DNA of 41,246 bases from Oscillospiraceae bacterium (GTDB taxonomy: Bacteria > Bacillota > Clostridia > Oscillospirales > CAG-272): contig SVRR01000016.1 in NCBI GenBank assembly GCA_015064745.1, forward strand, positions 1 through 41,246. Reading direction: 5' to 3'. Under the pieces are notes generated by a model. It was not told the origin of the DNA. It did no database searches and was given only the letters and a program-made list of their open reading frames with translations. Numbering within the stretch: position 1 is the stretch's first letter; each line of letters begins with the position of its first letter. Positions 34,565-40,957 of the stretch are shown here, piece after piece. The position numbers and the translations under genes are program-made.

Positions 34565-35794
34565 ATGAGTTATCAGCCGTTAGCCGACAAGATACGCCCC
34601 AAAACCATTGACGATATCGTTGGGCAGGAGCATCTCTTCGGTCCGCGCGGAACCATCCGCGCTATGCTTGAAAGAGGACGCATCACAAACATGATATTCA
34701 GCGGTCCTCCCGGCACAGGGAAAACCACCGCCGCCTCCATTATCGCGGGAATGTCGGACAAAAAAATGTTTCGCCTGAATGCGACTACCGCCTCTCTTTC
34801 CGACGTCAAGGCAGTCGCTGAGGAAACAAAAACCATGTTCGGTGCAGACGGTGTGCTTCTGTATCTTGACGAAATTCAATATTTCAATCGCAAACAACAG
34901 CAATCTCTCTTGGAATATTTAGAGGACGGGCGTATCACGCTCATCGCGTCTACCACCGAAAACCCCTATTTCGCCATTTACAACGCCCTCATTTCCCGTT
35001 CCTCCGTCTTTGAGTTCAAGCCCGTTCCCCCCATCGCCTGTGCCCGTGCGCTTCGCCGTGCATGGGAAATTCTGGACGAAGATGAAGGCGTGAAAAAGGA
35101 AGCATCGGACGAGCTGCTTCTTCGTCTTGCCGAATGCGGCGGTGGCGACGTGCGTCGCTCGCTCGGTATTTTGGAAAATGCCTATGCCCTCACGGACGGT
35201 GTGCTTACCGAGGAAACGGTCTCAGCGCTCACCCCCTCCTTTACCGGAAATTTCGACGTGTCGGGCGACGTGCATTACGATATGCTCTCCTGCTTGCAAA
35301 AATCCATTCGCGGCTCGGACGTGCAGGCGACTATGTTCTATCTTGCCAAGATTTTAGCAGGGGGCGATCTGCTTTCCGTTTGCCGACGCTTGCAGGTCAT
35401 TGCCAGCGAGGATGTCGGCAACGCCTATCCGCTTGCCGCAGTCGTTACCCGCGCGTGCGTTGAAAGTGCACGTGACCTAGGCTTGCCCGAAGCGGCGCTT
35501 CCGCTTGCCAACGCCGCTGCCATGCTTGCAACAGCACCCAAATCGAACGCCGCGCACGACGCCTATTTTGCGGCACTCAAAGACGTGGAAGCGGGTAGGG
35601 GCACCGTTGTACCCGAGCACCTGCAAAGCCCGCTTTTTAAGGGGTACAAATATCCCCACGAGTATCCGAACCATTTTGTATCTCAGCAATATCTGCCCGA
35701 CGATCTCAAAACGCGCGAATATTACAAGTTCGGCACGAGCAAGACGGAGCAGGCGGCAAAGGCATATTACGACATGATCAGAGGAAAAAAATAA
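34565..35794 (+). CDS. rarA: Replication-associated recombination protein RarA/MgsA
   Basis: The product is 409 residues. The AAA+ core has PLADKIRPKTIDDIVGQEHL at the start, Walker [12 protein letters not shown], Walker B LYLDEIQYF (usually DEIHRFN) and sensor 1 STTENPYF. The C-terminal tetramerisation region has the conserved KSIRGSDVQATMFYLAKIL and ASEDVGNAYP. RarA acts at stalled forks and resembles clamp-loader subunits. It follows recG by 14 bp and ends before a strong terminator. Confidence 0.93.
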   Translation: MSYQPLADKIRPKTIDDIVGQEHLFGPRGTIRAMLERGRITNMIFSGPPGTGKTTAASIIAGMSDKKMFRLNATTASLSDVKAVAEETKTMFGADGVLLYLDEIQYFNRKQQQSLLEYLEDGRITLIASTTENPYFAIYNALISRSSVFEFKPVPPIACARALRRAWEILDEDEGVKKEASDELLLRLAECGGGDVRRSLGILENAYALTDGVLTEETVSALTPSFTGNFDVSGDVHYDMLSCLQKSIRGSDVQATMFYLAKILAGGDLLSVCRRLQVIASEDVGNAYPLAAVVTRACVESARDLGLPEAALPLANAAAMLATAPKSNAAHDAYFAALKDVEAGRGTVVPEHLQSPLFKGYKYPHEYPNHFVSQQYLPDDLKTREYYKFGTSKTEQAAKAYYDMIRGKK

Positions 35795-35804
35795 ACAAAA
35801 AAGG

Positions 35805-35845
35805 GATAGCGTTGTCACCTTGGGGACAACGCTATCTTAGTTTTT
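35805..35845 (+). terminator. Terminator of recG-rarA
   Basis: GATAGCGTTGTC, an 8-nt loop, GACAACGCTATC, then TTAGTTTTT. A perfect 12-bp stem right after the rarA stop. The bases from 35846 to 35916 beyond it show nothing recognisable. Confidence 0.9.
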
Positions 35846-35916
35846 CCGAAAGGGCAAGTATAGTTTACTACTCCATTAAGGGCACTAAATCAATAATAAA
35901 AGCAACGCGAAGGTAC

Positions 35917-36113
35917 TTATGGCAAGAAATTTCCCGCTTCGATGAGAAACGATGTCGCAAATTCGCACCCCTTAAAGAACGCCTTTTTGACAAATGAGCT
36001 CTGAATTTCGCATAACACATCAATGTATTTTTCGATGGCATCTCTTTGCTTTTTTGTCAGCAAGTCATTCGCAATTTTATGCTTCTCTACCGCTTTTCAA
36101 GTGTCTTTTTCAT
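35917..36113 (-). pseudogene. Frameshifted small helical protein gene (DUF6809-like)
   Basis: From ATG 36113 (AGGAGGAG upstream) the frame gives MKKTLEKR and stops at TAG. If one A is added to the AAAA run at about 36093, the frame continues MKKTLEKAVEKHKIAND, then LLTKKQRDAIEKYIDVLCEI and AFFKGCEFATSFLIEAGNFLP to a stop at 35917, 65 residues in all. The block of 197 bp is exactly one base short of a whole number of codons. The sequence resembles small helical proteins encoded beside Xre regulators in Clostridia. The promoter is perfect consensus (36158-36186), so inactivation is recent, or the run of A is a slippage site or a sequencing error. Confidence 0.65.
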
Positions 36114-36157
36114 TATATTTCTCCTCCTATTTTGCATTTAAACAGATGTACGGAAAT

Positions 36158-36186
36158 ATTATAGCATTCGTTTGAATGCTTGTCAA
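36158..36186 (-). promoter_or_regulatory. Consensus promoter of the frameshifted small gene
   Basis: Minus-strand TTGACA (36186-36181), a 17-bp spacer and TATAAT (36163-36158) with TGC extension, as good a sigma-A promoter as exists. The spacer is nearly filled by an 18-bp palindrome (36163-36180), so a bound repressor would block it. Confidence 0.8.
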
Positions 36187-36203
36187 GCATTTTTTCGAAT
36201 GCA
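36163..36203. promoter_or_regulatory. Two operator-like palindromes between divergent genes
   Basis: Site 1 is AGCATTCGTTTGAATGCT (36163-36180), a perfect 7-bp inverted repeat with a 4-bp centre. Site 2 is AGCATTTTTTCGAATGCA (36186-36203), a weaker copy. The centres are 23 bp apart, about two helical turns. Site 1 covers the small gene's promoter spacer; site 2 lies at the -35 side of the Xre promoter (-10 TATAAT at 36208-36213 with TGA extension). They are likely binding sites for the adjacent Xre protein. Confidence 0.65.
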
Positions 36204-36253
36204 TTGATATAATATTTGCAGACGCAGCATTTTAGGGAATTTGGAGGTAATAT

Positions 36254-36472
36254 ATGTACGTTTATCAAAGACTGAAGGATATCAGAGAAGACTCGGATAA
36301 GAAGCAAGAGGACATCGCTTCTGTTTTAAATATCACCAGACAGCAGTATCAGCTTTATGAAAGCGGAAAACGTGAAATGCCAATGCATCACTTTGTGACC
36401 TTGGCAAAATATTACAATGTTTCTATCGACTATCTTGCAGGACTGATTGACATGCCGAAGAAGCTTAGATAA
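36254..36472 (+). CDS. Xre-family transcriptional regulator
   Basis: The product is 72 residues, a bare lambda-repressor-type helix-turn-helix: LKDIREDSDKKQEDIASVL (helices 1-2), ITRQQYQLYESGKREMP (recognition helix) and LAKYYNVSIDYLAGL (helix 5). GGAGG lies 7 nt before the ATG. It is divergent from the frameshifted small gene, with paired palindromes in the 140-bp intergenic region, so it probably represses itself and that gene. Similar pairs occur in mobile elements, but no other phage or transposon gene is nearby. Confidence 0.85.
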   Translation: MYVYQRLKDIREDSDKKQEDIASVLNITRQQYQLYESGKREMPMHHFVTLAKYYNVSIDYLAGLIDMPKKLR

Positions 36473-36540
36473 ACTATAATTTTAAGTTAAGGATGATTTT
36501 CAGAAAAAGTAAATAAAAAATTGTTTTTTCGATAGATAAT

Positions 36541-36568
36541 AAAAAAGGATGCAAGCGCATCCTTTTTT
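36541..36568. terminator. Bidirectional terminator between xre and the response regulator
   Basis: AAAAAAGGATGC, loop AAGC, GCATCCTTTTTT. It is symmetric with A and T flanks and lies between convergent genes, so it can serve both. The A/T-rich stretch 36473-36540 holds nothing else recognisable. Confidence 0.9.
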
Positions 36569-36575
36569 ATTATGT

Positions 36576-37268
36576 TTAAGGGTAGGTTTCGAACTTATAA
36601 CCTACGCCCCATACGGTTTTCAGTGCCCAACGATCGGAAACCCCCTCAAGCTTTTCGCGCAAACGCTTCACATGAACGTCCACGGTACGGGAGTCGCCGA
36701 GATAATCAAAGCCCCAAACCTTGTCAAGCAACTGATCGCGCTTGAAAACATGATTACAGTTGGAGGCGAGGAAATAAAGAAGCTCAAGCTCCTTCGGAGG
36801 AACGGGCACGGGAACACCGTTGATCTTCAGCTCATATTTTTGGAGAGAAACCTCCATATTCTCGAACTTGATGGCTTCCTCGTCTGCGGTCTTAACGCGC
36901 GCTTGGCTGCCGCGCAGGCGCACCTTGATACGTGCAAGAAGTTCACTCTTTTCTACCGGCTTTACCACAAAGTCCTCAGCGCCAAGCTCAAAGGCGACCA
37001 CCTTATCAACAGGGTTATCCTTTGCGGAAACCACGATGATAGGCGTGTGAGGCGAGATTTCATGCATCTCACGGCAGACCTCGCGCCCTTCCTTTTTGGG
37101 AAGCATCAAATCAAGAAGTACAAGATCGGGGCTATACAGCTTAAAGGCATTTACAGCCTCCACACCGTCGTTCGCGATCTTCACCTGATATCCCTCGGTT
37201 TCCAAATTGACCTGGAAGGCTTCGCAGATATAGGGATCGTCGTCTACAATTAGAATTTTAGTATCCAT
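36576..37268 (-). CDS. OmpR/PhoB-family response regulator (orphan)
   Basis: The product is 230 residues. The receiver domain has the acidic pocket IVDDDP (Asp 9-11), the phosphorylation site LLDLMLP (Asp 53), Ser in VVSAKD (about 81) and Lys in VVKPVEKSEL. The C-terminal winged helix has the PhoB/OmpR pattern PPKELELLYFLASN, RDQLLDKVWGFDYLGDSRTVDVHVKRLREKL and WGVGYKFE. No histidine kinase lies beside it, so its partner is elsewhere. It resembles WalR/PhoP-type regulators but cannot be placed further. Its promoter is at 37356-37384. Confidence 0.92.
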   Translation of the reverse strand: MDTKILIVDDDPYICEAFQVNLETEGYQVKIANDGVEAVNAFKLYSPDLVLLDLMLPKKEGREVCREMHEISPHTPIIVVSAKDNPVDKVVAFELGAEDFVVKPVEKSELLARIKVRLRGSQARVKTADEEAIKFENMEVSLQKYELKINGVPVPVPPKELELLYFLASNCNHVFKRDQLLDKVWGFDYLGDSRTVDVHVKRLREKLEGVSDRWALKTVWGVGYKFETYP

Positions 37269-37287
37269 GCGCGCATCCTTTCTTTCC

Positions 37288-37321
37288 GTGACCGTCGGGG
37301 GACATCGGGGGACACGGTCAC
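37288..37321. repeat. REP-like inverted repeat with doubled GGGGGACA
   Basis: Arms GTGACCGT (37288-37295) and ACGGTCAC (37314-37321) are perfect complements. Between them lies GGGGGACA twice, separated by TC. The unit resembles extragenic palindromes of the REP/RAYT type, which often carry GGGGAC or GTCCCC ends. It sits in the leader of the response-regulator gene, about 20 bp upstream of the ATG, so it would also form a hairpin in that mRNA. I see no second copy in this window. Confidence 0.6.
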
Positions 37322-37355
37322 ACTTTGTTTATGAAGTTCGTTAATTTGCAATCAT

Positions 37356-37384
37356 ATTATAACTCATTTCGTTAAAAAAAGCAA
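37356..37384 (-). promoter_or_regulatory. Promoter of the response regulator
   Basis: Minus-strand TTGCTT (37384-37379), a 17-bp spacer and TATAAT (37361-37356). The TGN extension is absent. The rest of the gene-free stretch 37269-37597 holds the REP-like repeat, a Rex-like palindrome and the ychF promoter. Confidence 0.65.
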
Positions 37385-37388
37385 TAGG

Positions 37389-37412
37389 TTTTTGTGTGCA
37401 TTTGCACAAAAA
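37389..37412. promoter_or_regulatory. Rex-like palindrome upstream of the response-regulator promoter
   Basis: TTTTTGTG-N8-CACAAAAA with perfect 8-bp arms. The core TTGTG-N8-CACAA (37392-37409) has the 18-bp length and ends of Rex operators, which respond to the NADH/NAD ratio. It lies 4 bp upstream of the -35 box. Rex itself is not encoded in the window. Confidence 0.45.
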
Positions 37413-37527
37413 ATAGAGAAAATTATGAAAAAACTTAAAAAAAACGCGGTGAATATTCATTTTTTCGCCATTTTAATTTTTGGTGGCGAAGAAAGGGAAA
37501 AACTTTTCTCTTTTCTTGATAAAAAAC

Positions 37528-37556
37528 TTGATTTTGCGCGGTGAATATGCTAAAAT
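37528..37556 (+). promoter_or_regulatory. Promoter of ychF
   Basis: TTGATT (37528-37533), a 17-bp spacer and TAAAAT (37551-37556) with TGC extension. The same boxes occur at apbE and recG. Confidence 0.8.
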
Positions 37557-37597
37557 ATAAAAGATAATACAGGCGGCAGACGCCGCGGAGGATTTTT

Positions 37598-38692
37598 ATG
37601 AAGCTTGGTATCGTTGGCTTACCGAATGTCGGCAAAAGCACACTTTTTAACGCTTTAACAAATGCGGGCGCGCAGTCCGCGAACTATCCCTTCTGCACCA
37701 TCGACCCCAACGTGGGCATCGTTTCTGTGCCCGACGAGCGTCTGGATAAGCTTGCCGAGATGTACAATCCCGAAAAGTTTACCCCGGCTACGATTGAATT
37801 TGTGGACATTGCGGGACTTGTGAAGGGCGCGTCCCAGGGTGAAGGACTCGGCAATAAGTTTCTTTCCCACATCCGCGAGGTGGACGCCATCGTTCACGTG
37901 GTGCGTTGCTTCGAGGACGATAACATTATTCACGTAGAGGGCTCTGTCGACCCGTTGCGCGACGTGGAGACCATCAACATGGAGCTGATCTTCTCGGATA
38001 TGGAGATGCTGGAGCGCCGCATTGACAAGCAGAAAAAGGCGGCAAAGAGCGACAAGAGCATTCTCGCTGAGGTTGAGGTGCTTGAACGCGTATACGCCGC
38101 GCTTTGCGATGGCAAATGCGCCCGCACGGTAGAGCTTACCGAGGAAGAAAAGGGGCTTCTGTACGAGGCGCGTCTGCTCACCATGAAGCCGACCATCTAC
38201 GTCGCAAACGTTGCTGACAGTGAGGTGGCAGGCGATTACGTAAACAACGAGGGATATAAGAAGCTGGCGGCACACGCCGCAAGCGAGGACGCGGAGATCA
38301 TTGCCGTTTGCGCGGGGATTGAAGCGGAGCTTGCCGAGCTTGAAGGCGAGGATAAGCAGATGTTCCTTGACGATCTCGGCATTGCCGAAAGCGGCCTTGA
38401 TAAGCTTATCAAGGCGTCCTATTCCCTTTTGGGACTCATCAGCTTCTTGACGGCAGGCACGCCCGAGGTGCGTGCATGGACCATTACAAAGGGCACGAAG
38501 GCCCCCCAAGCGGCAGGCAAGATCCACAGCGACTTTGAACGAGGCTTTATCCGTGCCGAGGTCGTTTCCTTTGACGATCTGATGCGCGAGGGCAGCATGA
38601 ACGCCGTCAAGGAAAAAGGACTTCTCCGCAGCGAGGGCAAGGAGTACGTAATGGCGGACGGCGATATCGTTCTTTTCCGCTTTAACGTTTGA
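37598..38692 (+). CDS. ychF: Redox-regulated ATPase YchF (Obg family)
   Basis: The product is 364 residues, the family length. The G domain has G1 GLPNVGKST (residues 7-15), the G3 region [12 protein letters not shown], and the altered G4 motif (VANVADSE in place of NKxD) that explains the preference for ATP. A coiled-coil insertion ([18 protein letters not shown]) and the C-terminal TGS domain ([36 protein letters not shown]) are complete. YchF binds ribosomes and is implicated in stress responses. GGAGG lies 6 nt before the ATG. It is followed by the leucine-rich-repeat gene after 30 bp, with no terminator between. Confidence 0.97.
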   Translation: MKLGIVGLPNVGKSTLFNALTNAGAQSANYPFCTIDPNVGIVSVPDERLDKLAEMYNPEKFTPATIEFVDIAGLVKGASQGEGLGNKFLSHIREVDAIVHVVRCFEDDNIIHVEGSVDPLRDVETINMELIFSDMEMLERRIDKQKKAAKSDKSILAEVEVLERVYAALCDGKCARTVELTEEEKGLLYEARLLTMKPTIYVANVADSEVAGDYVNNEGYKKLAAHAASEDAEIIAVCAGIEAELAELEGEDKQMFLDDLGIAESGLDKLIKASYSLLGLISFLTAGTPEVRAWTITKGTKAPQAAGKIHSDFERGFIRAEVVSFDDLMREGSMNAVKEKGLLRSEGKEYVMADGDIVLFRFNV

Positions 38693-38722
38693 TCTTCCAA
38701 AAGAACGCAAAGGAGATTTGGC

Positions 38723-39241
38723 ATGCCAAGCAGCCTTCCCGCGGGACTTGAAATTGAGGATAATACCGTAGTCAGATATCATGGAGACGCAAGGGTGCTG
38801 GTCATTCCCGATGGGATAGAAGCGATTGGTTACGATGCTTTTTCGGGTTGCACCTCGCTCTCCGAGATCACCGTCCCCGCTACCGTGAAACGCATCGGAC
38901 ACCGTGCCTTTGAAAAATGCACCGGACTGAAAGCGGTGCACTTCAACTTCACCGAACAGATCGTGATCAGCTGGTCGATATTCTTTAAGTGTGCCAACCG
39001 CATAAAGGTAACCTTTGCGGGAGATTGTGCCACCTTCGAAAAGAATTTCGGACCACGGTACGATCCGCCAGAATATGATATGATGTACGGAGAACGGTGC
39101 GCCGGAAAATGGCATTACCCCCTCGGTCACGAAAACGGTAAACATTTCATCTGTGAAGCGTATTGCGAAGCGGACGGTGTGACTTTGGAAATGGAAGGGC
39201 GCAAGGTCGATTTTCTCGGGCTTTACGAGCTTTCAAATTGA
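38723..39241 (+). CDS. BspA-type leucine-rich-repeat protein, small
   Basis: The product is 172 residues with no signal peptide or membrane segment. Residues 28-75 contain two LRR_5 units: VLVIPDGIEAIGYDAFSGCT and ITVPATVKRIGHRAFEKCT. The remaining 100 residues show no domain I know, but contain several cysteines and aromatic residues (KWHYPLGHENGKHFICEAYC). In BspA-like proteins such repeats mediate binding on the cell surface; here the lack of a signal suggests a cytosolic, unknown role. AAAGGAG precedes the ATG, and it is likely cotranscribed with ychF. Confidence 0.75.
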   Translation: MPSSLPAGLEIEDNTVVRYHGDARVLVIPDGIEAIGYDAFSGCTSLSEITVPATVKRIGHRAFEKCTGLKAVHFNFTEQIVISWSIFFKCANRIKVTFAGDCATFEKNFGPRYDPPEYDMMYGERCAGKWHYPLGHENGKHFICEAYCEADGVTLEMEGRKVDFLGLYELSN

Positions 39242-39244
39242 AAA

Positions 39245-39284
39245 GAAAAAGGAACAGACGATACTTTGTCTGTTCCTTTTTTTC
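39245..39284. terminator. Bidirectional terminator after the LRR gene
   Basis: GGAACAGAC, an 8-nt loop, GTCTGTTCC, with A flank on one side and seven T on the other. It separates the plus-strand LRR gene from the convergent membrane-protein gene ending at 39286. Confidence 0.88.
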
Positions 39285-39285
39285 C

Positions 39286-39690
39286 TTACGCGAAAAAGCT
39301 GAGTACATACAGCGTGATACCGACGGCACAAACCATCATCGAAAGAATTGTTGCCGTAAGTCCTACATGGTCATACACGCTTCTTTTAGATGATCTGTAC
39401 ATGATCAAAGAAAAAACGGCAAAAAACAGCGAAAACACCATAGGGATGCTGATAAGCACCGTGAGGACTGTTACTACATATGTAAAAGTTTTTTCCCAAA
39501 CGATGCTTATAAGCTCCGCACCCGGGTGCACAAAAATCCCCAAAGGAATTTCTATTATAACCATAAAAAGAGCTATCACACCGAAAAGCAATGTTTTGCT
39601 CATGCTCAGCAGCTGTGTTATTCTTTTTTCCCCATTTGGACAAGCTGTTGCTTGTTCAAAGAGAAATTGTCCGTTCGCATTATCCTTCAT
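39286..39690 (-). CDS. Small membrane protein of unknown function
   Basis: The product is 134 residues and not recognised. Three hydrophobic stretches are visible: about residues 33-56 (LLFGVIALFMVIIEIPLGIF), 68-98 (FTYVVTVLTVLISIPMVFSL) and 109-132. The N-terminal 30 residues are polar with CPNGEKR. The start at 39690 has no clear ribosome site; an ATG at codon 30 (MSKTLLFG) is an alternative. It lies 15 bp after the TM2-domain gene on the same strand and is probably expressed with it. Confidence 0.6.
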   Translation of the reverse strand: MKDNANGQFLFEQATACPNGEKRITQLLSMSKTLLFGVIALFMVIIEIPLGIFVHPGAELISIVWEKTFTYVVTVLTVLISIPMVFSLFFAVFSLIMYRSSKRSVYDHVGLTATILSMMVCAVGITLYVLSFFA

Positions 39691-39704
39691 AGACCGTCAA
39701 AGCT

Positions 39705-40091
39705 TTAAAATACATAATAAGGATCGGACTTGCCAAGGAGCGACAGGGTGTTGAAAAACCAGCCAAAACCGAAAAGACCGCCTGTAAAGAGAAAAAGCAG
39801 ACCCATGCCGAATTTTTCTTCATAAAACTTGTGCGCACCGAAGTAGCCGAGGAACAGGCACAAGAAAAAGGAGACCCATTTTCTTTTGAGCTTTGCGCCA
39901 AAAGGTATTCCCGCATTCACATTGGTGTTCGTATTTTGGTTGCTGTTATTAATTACGATCTGAGGCGTAGCCTGCTGCGTTTCTTCAACTTGACAACCGC
40001 AATGCGGGCATATCACTGCCTTCTTCGCAATCTTTTGACCGCACTCCTTGCAAAATTTGGTTTCTTGTGTTACCGTCATGTTTTCTTCCAT
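39705..40091 (-). CDS. TM2-domain protein with N-terminal zinc ribbon
   Basis: The product is 128 residues from MEENMTVTQ; the ATG at 40091 has GGAGG 8 nt upstream, so the start at 40106 is rejected. Residues 12-35 form a zinc ribbon (FCKECGQKIAKKAVICPHCG). A Gln/Asn-rich linker leads to a TM2 domain: WVSFFLCLFLGYFGAHKFYEEK (first helix with the GxxGxHxFY turn), then GMGLLFLFTGGLFGFGWFFN (second helix). Such proteins are small membrane proteins of unknown function. The promoter (40174-40202) overlaps a palindrome shared with the divergent Xre gene. Confidence 0.8.
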   Translation of the reverse strand: MEENMTVTQETKFCKECGQKIAKKAVICPHCGCQVEETQQATPQIVINNSNQNTNTNVNAGIPFGAKLKRKWVSFFLCLFLGYFGAHKFYEEKFGMGLLFLFTGGLFGFGWFFNTLSLLGKSDPYYVF

Positions 40092-40173
40092 TGTTTTATC
40101 CTCCATTCACGTTTTATGCTTCACATCGTACCTACTTTGTGTAGCATAGGCGATGTAAGCCAAATGTATACTA

Positions 40174-40202
40174 ATTATATCACATATGGGTTTGCATGCC
40201 AA
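40174..40202 (-). promoter_or_regulatory. Promoter of the TM2-domain gene
   Basis: Minus-strand TTGGCA (40202-40197), a 17-bp spacer and TATAAT (40179-40174) preceded by TGA. The palindrome at 40183-40210 covers the -35 box and most of the spacer. Confidence 0.7.
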
Positions 40203-40210
40203 CCCATATG
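40183..40210. promoter_or_regulatory. Operator-like palindrome between TM2 gene and second xre
   Basis: CATATGGGTT (40183-40192) and AACCCATATG (40201-40210) are perfect 10-bp arms around an 8-bp centre. A further half-site CATATGGG lies at 40248-40255, about 25 bp before the xre start codon. The layout suggests binding by the Xre protein encoded next to it. Confidence 0.65.
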
Positions 40211-40278
40211 GAGATTATTTTTTTTGATATTTATGTTATTATATATACATATGGGAATGTTTTTTGATGGAGGCACTT

Positions 40279-40590
40279 ATGGATATACTTAAACGAATAA
40301 ACCAAATGCGCCTTGATCGCAACTGGTCGATATATCGCCTTTCTGTCGAATCGGGCATTGCGCAATCCACGCTCACCAACATGTTTAACCGTGAAACGCT
40401 TCCTTCCATTACGACGCTTGAATGCCTATGCGAGGCTTTTGGCATTTCTCTCTCTGTATTTTTTGCTGAAGGAACAGGTGAAATTCAACCAAACGATGAA
40501 AAAGAGCTTATATCTCTCTATGCAGGTGTATCCGACGAAGCAAAGCAAGCTGTTCTTTCGCTCTTAAGAGAGTTGCAAAAAAAGCAATAA
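40279..40590 (+). CDS. Xre-family transcriptional regulator with C-terminal extension
   Basis: The product is 103 residues from MDILKRINQM; GGAGG lies 6 nt before the ATG. The N-terminal helix-turn-helix is MRLDRNWSIYRLSVESGIAQ with recognition helix STLTNMFNRETLPSITTL and LCEAFGISLSVFFAEG. The last 35 residues (NDEKELISLYAGVSDEAKQA onward) form a helical tail common in this subfamily. It is divergent from the TM2-domain gene and probably controls it through the palindrome between them. No terminator follows; the hairpin array begins 13 bp after the stop. Confidence 0.88.
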   Translation: MDILKRINQMRLDRNWSIYRLSVESGIAQSTLTNMFNRETLPSITTLECLCEAFGISLSVFFAEGTGEIQPNDEKELISLYAGVSDEAKQAVLSLLRELQKKQ

Positions 40591-40603
40591 CTTATAATAT
40601 AGC

Positions 40604-40850
40604 AAGAAGGATCGCACGCACCCCTTCGGCGCGCTTCCATGCCGTGCGGAGCACAGATTCCATACAGGGGCAAAGCTCGTGATTTCCTGCACGTGCTTCG
40701 CACGTGATGATATACAAAGGCGCACGCCTTTGATGATATACCGCCATACGGTGGATGGGATGCCGCCCTTGGCGGATGCCATACACCCTACGGGTGATTC
40801 CATACCGCGTCTTTGACGCGGATTCCATGCCATTCGCTTCGCGAATGGAT
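40604..40850. repeat. Array of about ten mini-hairpins with a conserved linker
   Basis: At least nine short palindromes follow one another with starts spaced 21-26 bp apart. The clear ones are CACGTGC/GCACGTG (40690-40706), CAAAGGC/GCCTTTG (40715-40732), CCGCC/GGTGG (40741-40754), CCGCC/GGCGG (40763-40775), CACCC/GGGTG (40784-40796), CCGCGTC/GACGCGG (40805-40821) and CCATTCGC/GCGAATGG (40830-40848). Two decayed ones lie at 40642-40656 and 40665-40681, and possibly one before. Loops are 3-4 nt. Between stems the linker is nearly constant: GAT-(GAT or TCC or GCC)-ATAC or ATG. It contains no convincing gene. Strand and function are unknown. Confidence 0.85.
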
Positions 40851-40890
40851 AAAAAAGAAGAACCGTTCTTTCGAACGGTTCTTCTTTTTT
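40851..40890. terminator. Terminator of the rRNA operon
   Basis: AAAAAAGAAGAACCGTTC and GAACGGTTCTTCTTTTTT form an 18-bp stem around TTTC. It lies 70 bp downstream of the 23S gene on the minus strand, with T runs on both sides. Confidence 0.92.
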
Positions 40891-40957
40891 AAACGCTCAT
40901 TGAAAACCGAATAAGGAATGGGAAACGAAAGCTCTATAAGAGAACTGCTATTGAGCA

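Noticed and set aside
35812..35997. 61-codon plus-strand frame starting in the rarA terminator
   Set aside because: No ribosome site, starts inside a hairpin, and overlaps the frameshifted minus-strand gene, which gives a better translation.
37655..39145. 496-codon minus-strand frame opposite ychF and the LRR gene
   Set aside because: Shadow of ychF, which is unmistakable; spans two genes and an intergenic gap.
40604..40850. CRISPR array
   Set aside because: Constant parts are only about 10 bp and unit length is 21-26 bp with palindromic variable parts; no cas genes are nearby.
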